Numbered from the stretch's first letter, positions 9,843-20,100 are shown. The stretch: 64,000 nucleotides of DNA from Tolypothrix sp. PCC 7910 (GCF_011769525.1 NZ_CP050440.1:2481501-2545500); one strand, 5' to 3'. A program made the numbers and translations. Notes: generated by a model not told the origin, from the letters alone.

Positions 9843-9872
9843 GGTGCGTTATCAAGTAAGGATTAACGCACC
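9843..9872. repeat. Palindrome downstream of alr
   Basis: GGTGCGTTA pairs with TAACGCACC around a 12-nt loop. The arms closely resemble those of the palindrome at 49646-49672 (GATGCGTTA/TAACGCATC), so the two appear to belong to one dispersed repeat family. Position just after the alr stop suggests it could slow or end transcription, but there is no run of T residues. Confidence 0.65.
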
Positions 9873-10048
9873 GCCAATCACATCAAAGACGCTAAATACA
9901 CTTTATTAATGCAATTAGAGCAATGGTATTACGAGATATTAAAATAATTTAATTTTTTTGAAACTTAATTTTTTGGGATTTGAGCAAAATTTTCAGGCTG
10001 CTAGCTATTCCCATAAAGAATTTGTTGTGTTATGATGTTTTACTAATT

Positions 10049-10130
10049 GCGGATGTGGCGGAATTGGCAGACGCGCTAGATTTAGGTTCTAGTTCCGAGA
10101 GGAGTGAAGGTTCAAGTCCTTTCATCCGCA
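10049..10130 (+). tRNA. trnL: tRNA-Leu (anticodon UAG)
   Basis: This 82-nt class II tRNA folds cleanly. The acceptor stem pairs GCGGATG with CATCCGC, followed by discriminator A. The D-arm contains AATTGGCAGA. The anticodon stem pairs CTAGA with TCTAG, closing the loop TTTAGGT with anticodon TAG (UAG, reading CUN codons). A long variable arm and a T-arm with loop TTCAAGT follow. CCA is not encoded. It has no intron, unlike the group-I-intron-bearing tRNA-Leu(UAA) known in many cyanobacteria. Confidence 0.96.
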
Positions 10131-11089
10131 TTTTAAATCAAAATCATCCTATAACTATTGGCTGTTTAGTTTTGCAGCTATTAAGTAAATTTGAGGATGT
10201 AAATAGATCAACGATAGGCAGTTTAGTAATCTAAAAAAGAAGTGATTAACCGCTAATCTGTTGAATATTAAGAGTTTTCAATTATGGCTCCATTAAACTC
10301 ATCCTACCCTTTAAGGAAACAAGGATGGGATTGGGAAAAAATTAGTCTTTACGCTATACGCAATCAGGGGTGTTCGCGCAGCATTCTCCTAGGGTAGTAC
10401 TAACTACAAAGGAATCAGCCTGAAAAATGAACGGAGATTAGCTTACTAATACTTAATACCCAAGTTTGCCCGCTAGTTTAGCCTACCCCTTTTAGGCGTA
10501 AGTCTTCCCTGAAAATTTTGTAAAAACTGAGTCTATAATTATTACTTTTAACCCAAAATATACGTAGGTAAATATAGGGGTGAGGGGTTAAACCCCTTTA
10601 TAGCTTTTAGTAGAGATATTGTGTTATGCACAAGCAACTAAATAATCAAAGTAGTTTATATCACCATCAAATCAACTTACTTATATTTTAATTAACAACA
10701 AACGGAGTTTTGATATTGCTTTTTTAGTAGTGGAAATACTGAAAATTATTGGTAAATATTGGTAGCTCAAGGGTATTATTACTTTGAAAATGTCAACAAA
10801 GGTTACTCCACGACAAATGACTTCATCCACTCTTTAAATTTTATTTACTTATTGTCCAGAGATGTCTGATAATCTCAGTATAAGTAAGTAAATTAACAAT
10901 AAATTCACAATTGCTTGAGGCTTTATAATCGGAAAACAAAGCTACAGTTAAGTTTGCCCACAAAAGGGTATCGGTATTTTAGTATGTTATGCTACAAAGC
11001 ACCAATATTTTATAGCTAAATTGGTATCTTAGAAAAACTATGTACAAGTTTAGCTGACACGTATTGAATTTAGCTGAAGTAAAAGCAAA
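10131..11089. other. Long intergenic region upstream of the chemotaxis operon
   Basis: Almost 1 kb without a recognisable gene. One short open frame, 10284-10397 (37 codons, beginning MAPLNSSYPLRKQGWDWEK), has an ATG start but no recognised family. The DNA is AT-rich towards the operon and must contain its promoter; I could not single out a convincing -10/-35 pair. The length is notable for a leader in front of a five-gene behavioural operon. Confidence 0.4.
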
Positions 11090-12172
11090 ATGAGCACAAC
11101 TCCTATAGGTAGCTACAGGTTGTTCCAGAAACTACATCCGCTATCGCTGTTGGCACAGCTAACCAGCCGCCATGCTACAGGATGCTTAAGGGTATATACG
11201 GAAACAATATCCTGGTCAATATATTTAACAGACGGTAAACTTACTTACGCCTCTCATTCAGATAAAGTTTTTGAAAGGCTAGACAATCATTTGCGGCGCT
11301 TGAGTCAGCAGATTCCGGCGCTCAACAGTGCTACTCGCGTACAGATGCGGCTAATGTTTGAAACGATGAGTGAAAATCAATCGATTTCACACTCAGATTA
11401 TCAAGCAATCTGCTGGCTGGTAGATCAAGATTATCTTAGCCCTAAACAGGCAGGAACTCTCATCGAAGATTTAGCTAAAGATGTACTGGAACCATTTTTA
11501 GCCTTAAAGGAAGGCAGTTATGAATTTAACTCAGAAGCTACCTTAGATGGATTACCGAAGTTTTGTAGCTTGGATTTGCGGTTAATAGTCGAACACTGCC
11601 AAAAGCAGATTAGAAATCGGCAAAATATTCAGTCACAGTCACCACTACCTCCTGCGACTACAAGTTCACCAATGATACCTGGGACACAGGTAGCACAAAA
11701 TCAGCCACAACCTCAAATCCAGTTTGGGCAGCAATTATCTAATCAAAACAATTTTGCACGTCCTGAAGAAAAAAAGAATACATTTGTTCAAAAACGTGTT
11801 ACTAAAGGGCTGTATACAATTGCTTGTATTGATGATAGCCAGACTGTGCTAAATTCCATCAAACACTTTTTGGACGAAGAAACATTTTCTGTTGTGCTGA
11901 TTAACGATCCAGTAAAAGCTTTAATGCAAATACTGCGGAGTAAACCTGATTTAATTCTACTAGACGTGGAAATGCCTAATTTAGATGGCTATGAGTTGTG
12001 TTCCTTACTGCGGAGACACTCACAGTTTAAGGATACGCCGATTGTGATGGTAACTGGCAGAACAGGATTTATTGACAGAGCCAAGGCAAAAATGGTGAGA
12101 TCTTCGGGTTATTTAACCAAACCTTTTACACAATCGGAACTACTAAAAATGGTTTTTAAACATATCGGTTAA
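11090..12172 (+). CDS. PatA-type response regulator (PATAN + REC; PixG/PilG/HmpA-like)
   Basis: This 360-residue protein has an N-terminal PATAN/DUF4388-type domain (about residues 10-175), a proline/glutamine-rich linker (185-230) and a C-terminal receiver domain from about residue 243. The receiver has the acidic pair in IACIDDSQT, the phosphoacceptor Asp292 in LILLDVEMPNLDGY, Thr in VTGRT and the conserved KPF near the end. Proteins of this layout head the Pix, Pil and Hmp chemotaxis-like operons and include PatA of Anabaena. It is the first gene of a five-gene operon, so it probably acts as an output regulator of type IV pilus motility. The specific orthologue (PixG, PilG or HmpA) cannot be chosen without a phylogeny. 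Confidence 0.85.
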   Translation: MSTTPIGSYRLFQKLHPLSLLAQLTSRHATGCLRVYTETISWSIYLTDGKLTYASHSDKVFERLDNHLRRLSQQIPALNSATRVQMRLMFETMSENQSISHSDYQAICWLVDQDYLSPKQAGTLIEDLAKDVLEPFLALKEGSYEFNSEATLDGLPKFCSLDLRLIVEHCQKQIRNRQNIQSQSPLPPATTSSPMIPGTQVAQNQPQPQIQFGQQLSNQNNFARPEEKKNTFVQKRVTKGLYTIACIDDSQTVLNSIKHFLDEETFSVVLINDPVKALMQILRSKPDLILLDVEMPNLDGYELCSLLRRHSQFKDTPIVMVTGRTGFIDRAKAKMVRSSGYLTKPFTQSELLKMVFKHIG

Positions 12173-12245
12173 TTTCCTGATGGGTCATGGATATAACGAT
12201 CGCCCGATTTAATAAAACCAATAAGATTTTTAGGAGATTTTAGTA

Positions 12246-12623
12246 GTGAGTCTTACTTTGATTGGCACAATTCTGATTGTCGAAGATTCTCCCAGTGAAT
12301 TGGAACTAATGAGTTATTATCTCACAGAAAGTGGCTACAACGTAATTCCAGCTACTGGTGCTAAAGAAGCTTTACAAAAAGCATTATTACAACAACCAGA
12401 TGTGATTGTTACTGATGTAGTTATGCCGGGTATGAGTGGTTTTGAACTGTGTCGTTTCTTGAAGAAAAATCCCAGCACAGAAAGAGTTCCAATTGTAATT
12501 TGTAGTTCAAAAAATCAAGAAATTGATCGATTGTGGGCCATGAGACAAGGCGCTGATGCTTATATAACCAAACCGTTTACGCGAGAGCAACTTTTACGTG
12601 CTATCAAATCAGTAGCAAATTGA
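12246..12623 (+). CDS. CheY-like response regulator (PixH/PilH/HmpB-like)
   Basis: This single-domain receiver has 125 residues. The acidic pocket is in ILIVEDSPSE, the phosphoacceptor is Asp57 in VIVTDVVMPGMSGFELC, and ICSSKNQE and ITKPFTREQL supply the Ser/Thr and Lys. It starts with GTG at 12246 behind TAGGAGATTTTAGTA, a good ribosome-binding site, which supports the start. It is the second gene of the operon; in related systems this small receiver accepts phosphate from the CheA-like kinase. The next gene starts 5 nt after its stop. Confidence 0.88.
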   Translation: MSLTLIGTILIVEDSPSELELMSYYLTESGYNVIPATGAKEALQKALLQQPDVIVTDVVMPGMSGFELCRFLKKNPSTERVPIVICSSKNQEIDRLWAMRQGADAYITKPFTREQLLRAIKSVAN

Positions 12624-12627
12624 ATTC

Positions 12628-13125
12628 ATGAATAGTGCAAAAAATATTATTCCTGTTAAAGACATTCCCAACAACTTAGGAGATGGCTACATTAAGTTCC
12701 AACTTAATCAACAGACGGCTGCTATTTTATCAATGAAGCACACCCAAGAAGCCATCATTGTACCTGTTGAGTCTGTTACCTCAATGCCAAATATGCCTGC
12801 TTGTATACTAGGGCTAATGAATTGGCGGAGTCGCATAATTTGGGTAGTTGATCTACCGAGAATGCTCAATTTAGAATTTTTAGACAGTAGGCTGCGGCAG
12901 TACAATGTCATTATTGTGCGGGTGGAATCGCTGCTTTTAGGCTTGATTGTGCAAGAAATAAAAGGTACAGCTAAGTTCTTAGCTGATGAAATTTGTTCTC
13001 CTGTAGGACAAGTAGCATCCAGTTTAGTACCTTATTTATGTGGATGTGTTGTCCAAGAACAAGAGGTACTGCTGGTATTAGATGCACAGGCTATTGTCCA
13101 TTCTTCTATTCTCCGCAGTGATTAG
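12628..13125 (+). CDS. CheW-like adaptor (PixI/PilI/HmpC-like)
   Basis: This 165-residue CheW-domain protein is expected to link the membrane receptor encoded next to the CheA-like kinase encoded last. The CheW beta-barrel signatures are VPVESVTSMPNMPACILGLMNWR and IIWVVDLPRML, with VVQEQEVLLVLDAQAI at the C-terminal end. The start lies 5 nt after the CheY gene stop, so the two are translationally close. The operon order REC, CheY, CheW, MCP, CheA is the one used by cyanobacterial phototaxis and motility systems. Confidence 0.88.
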   Translation: MNSAKNIIPVKDIPNNLGDGYIKFQLNQQTAAILSMKHTQEAIIVPVESVTSMPNMPACILGLMNWRSRIIWVVDLPRMLNLEFLDSRLRQYNVIIVRVESLLLGLIVQEIKGTAKFLADEICSPVGQVASSLVPYLCGCVVQEQEVLLVLDAQAIVHSSILRSD

Positions 13126-13186
13126 GGTGCACTACTAAAAAAGGGGTTTTTAGGGTTCTCATTCACACCAACAGGAGAATTAATTT

Positions 13187-16015
13187 ATGTTTAATAAAAC
13201 TGACACAGCTAAGAGTAATAATACTCAAAATGGTTCATTGCCGATTCCATCAGCAAAAGCTACTCATAATACACTTAAACAATCAATTAACTTGAATAAT
13301 AAAACTGCTAATGCTTCTCCTTGGAACAAGGCAGTTATTTATTTTCATAGGCTCAGTTTAGGTACCAAAGCTACAGTATTAGCGATCGCAATTGGGACTC
13401 TGCCAACCTTAGGCATTGGTGCGATCGCCTATAGCTTTGCAAATAAATCAATTTACAAGCAAATCACCCAAGCGCAAGAAGCAGAAACAGTTGGCTTACT
13501 GGACAAAGTCAACCGTTACATCTTAGGAAGATATGGAGATGTACAGCTACTCTCAGATCTACCTTTTTTGACAAATCCCCAACTCAGAGACAGCATATCT
13601 GCTCAACAAAAACAAGCACTTTTAGATCAAATTGTTAAAACCTACAAAGCTTATGACAGTATTGCTTTTTTCGATTTACAAGGCAATGTGATTGTCCAAT
13701 CTAGTGGTGAACCTCTAGAAAATCATAAAGACCGTCAGTATTTTCAAGACGCGCTAAAACAAGAGACAGCAATTATTGGTCAGCCAGAAAAATCAAAAAC
13801 TACTGGTGCTGTCAGCGTTCATATTGCTGCACCTGTGAAAGATGCAACAACAGGGCAAAATATTGGTGTAGTTAGGGCACGTTTACCCGTAAAAATGTTA
13901 GAGGAAACTATCAAAAACTATGCCTATACTGGGCATGAGTATCATTTACTAGATAAATCTGGGAAAATTTTTCTAGCTACACAAAACAATCAAGAAGGTA
14001 GAGATGCCAAAATAGATTTTCCAGGATTGGTCCAACGGCAAAGCAAAAATAAAATAGATACTTTTATTACAGTTAACAAACTGGGTAAAAAACAGCAATT
14101 ACTGACCTATGTACCCTCAATTAAAATTGCAGGATTACCGGATTTAAAATGGGATGCAGTGATTGCAACTGATACAGAAATTACCTTTGCACCCCAAAGA
14201 GAATTATTGTGGACGATCGCTATTGGTACGGCATTAACCGCCTTAATTGTCGCTGCGATCGCCGCTTGGTTAGCGAAACAATCCACAAAGCCAATTTTGA
14301 GCGCTACCGAAGCCGTCGGCAAACTTGGTCAAGGTCAACTTAGCACCCGTCTCGAAGTTGAAAGAGCAGATGAATTAGGGGTATTGGGTGTCAATATTAA
14401 CCAAATGGCAGAACAATTGCAGATCTTACTGCGGGAACAAGAGCGCGAAGCACAAAGAGCCAAAATACTTGCAGATATTACCTTAGAAATTCGCAGAAAT
14501 CTCAAAACTGAAGATATTTACTTCACAGCAGTTAACGAAGTGCAGCAAGCACTGAAAGTAGACCGAGTCATTGTCTATAAGTTGAATCCAGAAACCTGGG
14601 ATGGCCTTGTGGTGGCAGAAGCGGTGACTGGTGTTTGGCCGAAAATGATGGGAGTGCAGATTGATGATCCTTGTTTTCGGGAACGCCATGTACAACTGTA
14701 TCGCGAGGGAAGAGTCAGAGCGATCGCTAATATTTATCAAGAAGCTGGACTGGCTGAGGCAAATTGCTACATCGAAATTTTAGAAAAATTTGCTGTCCAA
14801 GGTAATTTAATCGCTCCTATTCTCCTTCAAGATGAACTTGTAGGTTTATTGATTGCCCATCATTGCGAAAGTCCACGGAATTGGCAGCACTCAGAAATTG
14901 AATTGTTCACCCAGACAGCAGCTCAAATTGGCTTTGCCTTAGAACAAGCCAAGCTACTAGAGGAACTAGAACAAGCTAAATCCGCTGCACAACAAGATAC
15001 CAAAGAAGAACGGCAACAAAAAGAAGCATTGCAAATGCAATTATTAGAATTGCTTAGTAACGTCGAAGGTGCTGCAAGGGGAGATTTGACAGTACGTGCT
15101 GACGTAACAGCCGGAGAAATTGGCACAGTTGCAGACTTTTTTAACTCGATTGTCGAAAACTTGCGGGAAATTGTCACCCAAGTCAAAGAAGCTGCATCCC
15201 AGGTAAATCAAGCGATTGGTTCTAACGAAGGCGCAATCCGTCAGCTAGCAGAAGAAGCAATGAACCAAGCAGCTGAAATCAACCGGACGTTAGATGCAGT
15301 TGACCAAATGACTTATTCCATCCAAGCTGTAGCAGAAAATGCCCAACAAGCAGCCACAATTGCTAACCATGCTGCCCATACTGCAACAAAGAGTGGACAA
15401 GCAATGGATTTGACAGTACAAAACATTCTTTCTCTGCGAGAAACTGTGGGTGAAACTGCCAAGAAAGTAAAGCGGTTAGGAGAATCTTCACAACAAATTT
15501 CGCGTGTGGTGTCTTTGATTAATCAAATCGCCGTGCAAACTAACTTGCTAGCTATTAATGCAGGGATTGAAGCTGCACGTGCAGGTGAAGAAGGGCAAGG
15601 TTTTGCTGTAGTAGCTGAAGAAGTTGGGGAACTCGCAGTCAGAAGCGCTGCTGCAACTCAAGAAATTGAACAAATTGTGGAAAATATCCAACGGGAAACC
15701 AGCGAAGTAGTACAGGCGATGGAGGTGGGAACCACTCAAGTAGTTGAAGGCACGCGCATCGTTGAAGATGCTAAACAAAGCCTGGCTCAGATTTTGGATG
15801 TATCACGTCAAATTGACGAGCTAGTGCAGTCTATTTCTCTTGCAACCGCATCTCAGGTACAAACATCTCAAACTGTCAGTCACTTGATGAAAGAAATCGT
15901 TGCTGTATCACAACGCACTAGCGATTCTTCCCGATTAGTTTCCCAATCTTTACAAGAAACGGTAGAAATTTCTCAAGAGTTACAGGAAACTGTGGGAACA
16001 TTCAAGATCAGTTAG
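13187..16015 (+). CDS. Methyl-accepting chemotaxis protein with Cache and cyanobacteriochrome-like GAF domain
   Basis: This 942-residue receptor starts with a cytoplasmic segment (1-60) and TM1 (61-83). A periplasmic double-Cache-like sensor region (about 85-335) and TM2 (about 338-361) follow. Then come a HAMP domain, one GAF domain (about 430-590), a second HAMP-like segment and a C-terminal MCP signalling hairpin whose tip reads [26 protein letters not shown]. The GAF domain resembles bilin-binding cyanobacteriochrome GAFs. It has IDDPCF with Cys496 in a D-X-C-F context and [12 protein letters not shown] with Cys527 at the canonical chromophore position. The usual following His is Tyr528. 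It could therefore be a photoreceptor for phototaxis as well as a ligand sensor. Pigment binding is inferred, not shown. Confidence 0.88.
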   Translation: MFNKTDTAKSNNTQNGSLPIPSAKATHNTLKQSINLNNKTANASPWNKAVIYFHRLSLGTKATVLAIAIGTLPTLGIGAIAYSFANKSIYKQITQAQEAETVGLLDKVNRYILGRYGDVQLLSDLPFLTNPQLRDSISAQQKQALLDQIVKTYKAYDSIAFFDLQGNVIVQSSGEPLENHKDRQYFQDALKQETAIIGQPEKSKTTGAVSVHIAAPVKDATTGQNIGVVRARLPVKMLEETIKNYAYTGHEYHLLDKSGKIFLATQNNQEGRDAKIDFPGLVQRQSKNKIDTFITVNKLGKKQQLLTYVPSIKIAGLPDLKWDAVIATDTEITFAPQRELLWTIAIGTALTALIVAAIAAWLAKQSTKPILSATEAVGKLGQGQLSTRLEVERADELGVLGVNINQMAEQLQILLREQEREAQRAKILADITLEIRRNLKTEDIYFTAVNEVQQALKVDRVIVYKLNPETWDGLVVAEAVTGVWPKMMGVQIDDPCFRERHVQLYREGRVRAIANIYQEAGLAEANCYIEILEKFAVQGNLIAPILLQDELVGLLIAHHCESPRNWQHSEIELFTQTAAQIGFALEQAKLLEELEQAKSAAQQDTKEERQQKEALQMQLLELLSNVEGAARGDLTVRADVTAGEIGTVADFFNSIVENLREIVTQVKEAASQVNQAIGSNEGAIRQLAEEAMNQAAEINRTLDAVDQMTYSIQAVAENAQQAATIANHAAHTATKSGQAMDLTVQNILSLRETVGETAKKVKRLGESSQQISRVVSLINQIAVQTNLLAINAGIEAARAGEEGQGFAVVAEEVGELAVRSAAATQEIEQIVENIQRETSEVVQAMEVGTTQVVEGTRIVEDAKQSLAQILDVSRQIDELVQSISLATASQVQTSQTVSHLMKEIVAVSQRTSDSSRLVSQSLQETVEISQELQETVGTFKIS

Positions 16016-16123
16016 TTTTGGCATTATTCACCCATTGGTGAGCCAAAAAACAACTGAATAAATGACAAAGATCAAAAAAAATGCTCTACTAGACGCGCAT
16101 TAGCTTAACAACTAACCAAAATC

Positions 16124-19100
16124 ATGTCACAGGACAAAGAACTGGAAATCCAGATGCAATTTCTGGAAGAAGCCACTGATTACCTCAATACCTTAGAAGC
16201 GGTATTGCTGGAAATTGACACTAGTAATCGCATCGATTTAGAAAAGATTAACGGGGCACTGCGAGCCGCTCATTCCATTAAAGGTGGAGCGGGAATGATG
16301 GGATTTCGGACGTTGAGCGATTTAGCTCATCGTTTAGAAGATTCCTTTAAGGTCTTAAAAACGCGCAAAAATTCTTTAGAAATAGATACCCAGTTGCAAA
16401 GTTTATTGTTATCTGGGGTTGACTGGTTACGTCAAATAGTAGAGTTGCTCTCTGAAGGCAATGCAATTGAAGAGCAATGGTTACAAACTTTTTGTTATCC
16501 AGTATTTGATGAATTACACGAGCGATTGGGCGATCCTGTTCCAGAAGACGCTACAACTATGCTCTCCCCAGAGGATGGGCAAGATATCATACCCTTACTC
16601 TTTGAAACAGAAGTAGAAGGCTGTTTACAACGTTTAGAAGCCGTAGTGGCAGATGAACAGCAGCCTTGTTTGCAAGAAGAGGTGGCAATTATGGCAGCTG
16701 AACTAGCAGGCTTAGGAGAAATGCTCCAGTTGCCAGCTTTTACTCAGCTTTGTGAGTCAGTCACACATCATCTAGAAGCTGCTAGTCCAGATCAAGTAGA
16801 AGAAATTACTCGGTTGGCATTACAAGCATGGCGGCGATCGCAAGCTTTAGTATTGACAAATCAACTCGATCAGCTACCTACAGAAATCAAACTGGGTGAT
16901 TTAGCGTCTGCGTCAGCTATTCAGCCAGCAAATAGTCTGTCATCCAAACAAGCAACAATTGCGGAATTTTTCGCTACAGATACAGCCGCAACCCACTTGT
17001 TAGAACCAGAAATCTTCTCACCAGATTTTGTGGAATCAGAAGAAACTGAGGAAGCTTGGCCCGACGAAGATGATGCGATCGTTGCTGCTAGATTTGAAAC
17101 TTTAGATATTGAGTTTGCTAACGATTCCCCAGATACAGTTGAGGTTGCTGAGCCAAGCTTAGTCACTGCTAGAGAAATTCCCACCACAGATTACAGATTT
17201 CTCGAGCGTAAAGGCGAGCCAGTGGCTAACGGTAAAGACCGGGAAATTCAGGAAAATACAGTCCGAGTTCCCAGTAAGCAACTTGAGCAAATTAATGATT
17301 TGTTCGGGGAATTAATTATTCAGCGAAATGGGCTGAATTTGCAATTGGAAAGGCTGCGTAAACTCGTCCGCAATCTCAGCCAGCGTGTACAAGGGCTAGA
17401 GCGAGAAAACCAAGAATTACGCGCCGCCTACGACAGAATTTCTACCCAAACTTTCAGCGCTTCTGGGATGCGATCGCTGGCTGATGAAAACCATCCGACT
17501 GATGGCATCGAGACTAACTTTGATGTCCTAGAAATGGATCGCTATAACGAATTGAACCTGCTATCGCAGGAAGTTATGGAAACCATTGTTCAGGTACAAG
17601 AAGTTACCACTGATGTGCAGCTAAGTGTTGATGATACCGATCAAATTGCCCGGAAGCTGAACAAAACATCCAAGCAGTTACAAACAAAACTCACCCAAGT
17701 ACGGATGCGCCCGCTATCAGATTTAGTCGAGCGTTTTCCTCGCGCTATCCGTGACTTGAATGTCGAGTATGGCAAAAATGTGCAGTTAAAAATTGAAGGT
17801 GGTAATACCTTAATTGAACGCAGCATTTTGGAAGCTTTAAATGAGCCTTTAATGCACCTGTTAAGAAATGCCTTCGATCATGGTATTGAAGATCCAGCTA
17901 CCCGCAGCAGTATTGGGAAATTAGAACAAGGCTTAATTGAAATTAAAGCTACTCACCGTAGAGACCGGACAATTATTACTATCCGTGATGATGGTCGGGG
18001 TATTTCACTAGAAAAAATTCGCGCCCGTGCTTTAGCAATGGGGCTAGATGCTTCGCTATTGGCTAGTGCTAGCGATGAAGAACTGTTATCACTAATTTTT
18101 GAGCCAGGGTTTACCACCTCCGACCATGTTACTGCACTTTCCGGTCGTGGTGTGGGGATGGATGTGGTACGCAGCAAACTCAAACAAGTACGAGGCGATA
18201 TCAAAGTTGATACCGAACTAGGTGTAGGGACTACTTTTACTCTATCCGTACCATTTACGCTCTCAGTCGCACGAGTGCTTTTGGTGGAAAGCAACCGAAT
18301 GCTTTTAGCATTCCCGACAGATGTAGTTTCAGAAATCTTCCTATTGCAAAACGAACAGGTGTTTGCGATCGCTGGTAGCGAAGTGATCAATTGGCAAGGC
18401 ACTATGCTGCCCTTAATTCGCCTGAGTAGACACTTAGAGTTTAATGGCCCCCGTTATAATAGCCCGGATTTAGAAACTCCCCCAGCTATCAATGCCAGTT
18501 GTGTATTAATTGTTAAAAGCGGCAATCAGCCAATGGCTGTACAACTAGACCGTTGTTGGGGTGAACAAGAAGTTGCTATTCGCCAAGTTGAGGGTAACAT
18601 TCCTCTACCTGAAGGTTTTAGTAACTGTACAATTCTGGGTGATGGTCGGGTAGTCGCACTTGTCAATGCCAACGAATTACTGCATACAATTGCTACTAAT
18701 CAGCGTACCTCCAGAAGTAATCAATTACCATCAGCTAGATTAAAAACTGCCTTTTTGATATCTGGTGAAGATAAACCAGCAGTAGCATCTGTTGTTAACC
18801 AAAAAAGCACGATTTTGATTGTCGATGATTCAATTAATGTTCGTCGCTTTTTAGCCTTGACTTTAGAAAAAGGTGGCTATCAAGTAGAACAAGCAAAAGA
18901 TGGACAAGACGCTTTAGATAAACTTCAAAGTGGCTTACAAGTTCAAGCCGTAATTTGCGATATTGAAATGCCCCGTCTTGATGGTTACGGATTCTTAGGT
19001 CGGATTAAATCCCACGATGATATGAAAAATATTCCTATTGCTATGTTGACATCTCGTAGTAGCGATAAACATCGGCAACTAGCAATGCAGTTGGGTGCAA

Positions 19101-19198
19101 GAGCATATTTCTCTAAACCTTATAACGAACAAGAATTGCTCCGCACATTACACCAAATAATTTATTCTAATAATGGGAATGGGGCATCAAATAATTAA
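16124..19198 (+). CDS. CheA-type hybrid histidine kinase (Hpt-HATPase-CheW-REC; PixL/PilL/HmpE-like)
   Basis: This 1024-residue kinase is the central enzyme of the operon. It has an N-terminal Hpt domain with phosphoacceptor His50 in RAAHSIKGGAGMMG. A long acidic, probably disordered linker (about 225-375) and the dimerisation region follow. The HATPase domain has N-box HLLRNAFDHGIEDP near residue 575, DDGRGIS and GRGVGMDVV. A CheW-like regulatory domain and a C-terminal receiver (from about residue 898, LIVDDSINVRRFL, phosphoacceptor about Asp946 in ICDIEMPRLDGYG) complete it. The layout matches cyanobacterial motility kinases that signal to type IV pili. Only one Hpt domain is seen. Confidence 0.92.
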   Translation: MSQDKELEIQMQFLEEATDYLNTLEAVLLEIDTSNRIDLEKINGALRAAHSIKGGAGMMGFRTLSDLAHRLEDSFKVLKTRKNSLEIDTQLQSLLLSGVDWLRQIVELLSEGNAIEEQWLQTFCYPVFDELHERLGDPVPEDATTMLSPEDGQDIIPLLFETEVEGCLQRLEAVVADEQQPCLQEEVAIMAAELAGLGEMLQLPAFTQLCESVTHHLEAASPDQVEEITRLALQAWRRSQALVLTNQLDQLPTEIKLGDLASASAIQPANSLSSKQATIAEFFATDTAATHLLEPEIFSPDFVESEETEEAWPDEDDAIVAARFETLDIEFANDSPDTVEVAEPSLVTAREIPTTDYRFLERKGEPVANGKDREIQENTVRVPSKQLEQINDLFGELIIQRNGLNLQLERLRKLVRNLSQRVQGLERENQELRAAYDRISTQTFSASGMRSLADENHPTDGIETNFDVLEMDRYNELNLLSQEVMETIVQVQEVTTDVQLSVDDTDQIARKLNKTSKQLQTKLTQVRMRPLSDLVERFPRAIRDLNVEYGKNVQLKIEGGNTLIERSILEALNEPLMHLLRNAFDHGIEDPATRSSIGKLEQGLIEIKATHRRDRTIITIRDDGRGISLEKIRARALAMGLDASLLASASDEELLSLIFEPGFTTSDHVTALSGRGVGMDVVRSKLKQVRGDIKVDTELGVGTTFTLSVPFTLSVARVLLVESNRMLLAFPTDVVSEIFLLQNEQVFAIAGSEVINWQGTMLPLIRLSRHLEFNGPRYNSPDLETPPAINASCVLIVKSGNQPMAVQLDRCWGEQEVAIRQVEGNIPLPEGFSNCTILGDGRVVALVNANELLHTIATNQRTSRSNQLPSARLKTAFLISGEDKPAVASVVNQKSTILIVDDSINVRRFLALTLEKGGYQVEQAKDGQDALDKLQSGLQVQAVICDIEMPRLDGYGFLGRIKSHDDMKNIPIAMLTSRSSDKHRQLAMQLGARAYFSKPYNEQELLRTLHQIIYSNNGNGASNN

Positions 19199-19662
19199 AT
19201 TTGTAATTTGCCATGACTAATGGTTACTGTCACTTTCTATCGGTCAGTTGTGAGCTATTTTTACCACAACTGGCTTCTAGAAATTTATACAGTTTTATTT
19301 GATTGATGAAGTTTTGTTTAATTAATCTGTCTCACTATTTTTGGGAAATTGCAGAAATTACTTTTGTTGATTTCAATTTATGCAATTAATCACATAGTTG
19401 ATTACATTATATAAAACCAAAAATTATACTAATTGGTATTAGTATAATTTTTAACTCGTATAGGGGAGAGATGCGATCGCACTTTCCCAATTATTTAATA
19501 CCTCCATATGACATGGCTAACGGATACAATTCGCAATAAATATTGAGTTTGGTTTATTTTATTTTTCGGCTCAACTTATTTTAGGGGTTGCTGCTTCAGT
19601 GGATTTCCCTTGGTAGGATCGTAGCATGATCAAAAATAGCTACCAACTAAATTGGTAAAAAT
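19199..19662. other. Intergenic region with a perfect 15-bp-stem palindrome
   Basis: No gene. The notable structure is at 19419-19452: a perfect 15-bp inverted repeat, AAAAATTATACTAAT with its complement, around the 4-nt spacer TGGT. With an A-run on one side and a T-run on the other it could end transcription in both directions. It lies 220 bp after the CheA stop and 210 bp before the next start, so it could instead be a binding site for the downstream RHH-Mop regulator. Confidence 0.55.
19419..19452. terminator. Bidirectional terminator-like AT-rich palindrome
   Basis: The perfect 15-bp arms AAAAATTATACTAAT / ATTAGTATAATTTTT are separated by four bases. Stem and flanking A/T runs resemble a rho-independent terminator usable on either strand, although the stem has very few G-C pairs, which is weak for a terminator. 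A dyad operator is the alternative. Confidence 0.45.
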
Positions 19663-20100
19663 ATGCCTAGAAAAGAACAAGGATGGGTAACATTTCAAAC
19701 CTCGGAAGAAGAACGCAAAATACTGGAAGAGTTCTGCAACCAATCTCAACGTACCAAGACGGAAATTTTAAGAGAATTAGTACGTGGGTTAAATAAATAC
19801 TCTTCACCAGCGGTAGCGTCACCAACTCAGCAGGATGTTATACCTAATGCTTATACACCTGGAATAGAAATTAGTAGTTCAAAGAAACCTTTAAAAGTTA
19901 GCTCACGCAATATTCTCAAAGGCGTTGTCAAAAAGGTAGTTACTGGAGCAGTTAATACAGAGGTAACCCTAGAGATTGTTCACAAAGTAGAGCTAACTTC
20001 TATGATTACTAGAGTCTCAGCAGAAGAATTAGATCTAACTGAGGGAGCAGAAGCCTACGCAGTAATTAAATCCAACGATATTGTGATTGCTAGAGAATAA
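19663..20100 (+). CDS. Ribbon-helix-helix protein fused to a Mop/TOBE domain
   Basis: This 145-residue protein has two parts. Residues about 6-47 (WVTFQTSEEERKILEEFCNQ, then SQRTKTEILRELVRGL) look like a MetJ/Arc-type ribbon-helix-helix DNA-binding domain. Residues 79-143 (SSRNILKGVVKKVVTGAVNT, EVTLEI and EELDLTEGAEAYAVIKSNDI) match the Mop/TOBE fold that binds molybdate or tungstate in ModE, ModC and molbindins. A 30-residue Pro/Ser/Thr-rich linker joins them. The likely role is a compact molybdate-responsive regulator or storage protein. No mod transport genes lie nearby. A strong terminator follows the gene, suggesting it is transcribed alone. Confidence 0.75.
   Translation: MPRKEQGWVTFQTSEEERKILEEFCNQSQRTKTEILRELVRGLNKYSSPAVASPTQQDVIPNAYTPGIEISSSKKPLKVSSRNILKGVVKKVVTGAVNTEVTLEIVHKVELTSMITRVSAEELDLTEGAEAYAVIKSNDIVIARE

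Noticed and set aside
9980-10234. 84-codon plus-strand frame
   Set aside because: It reads straight through the well-folded tRNA-Leu and has no protein features.
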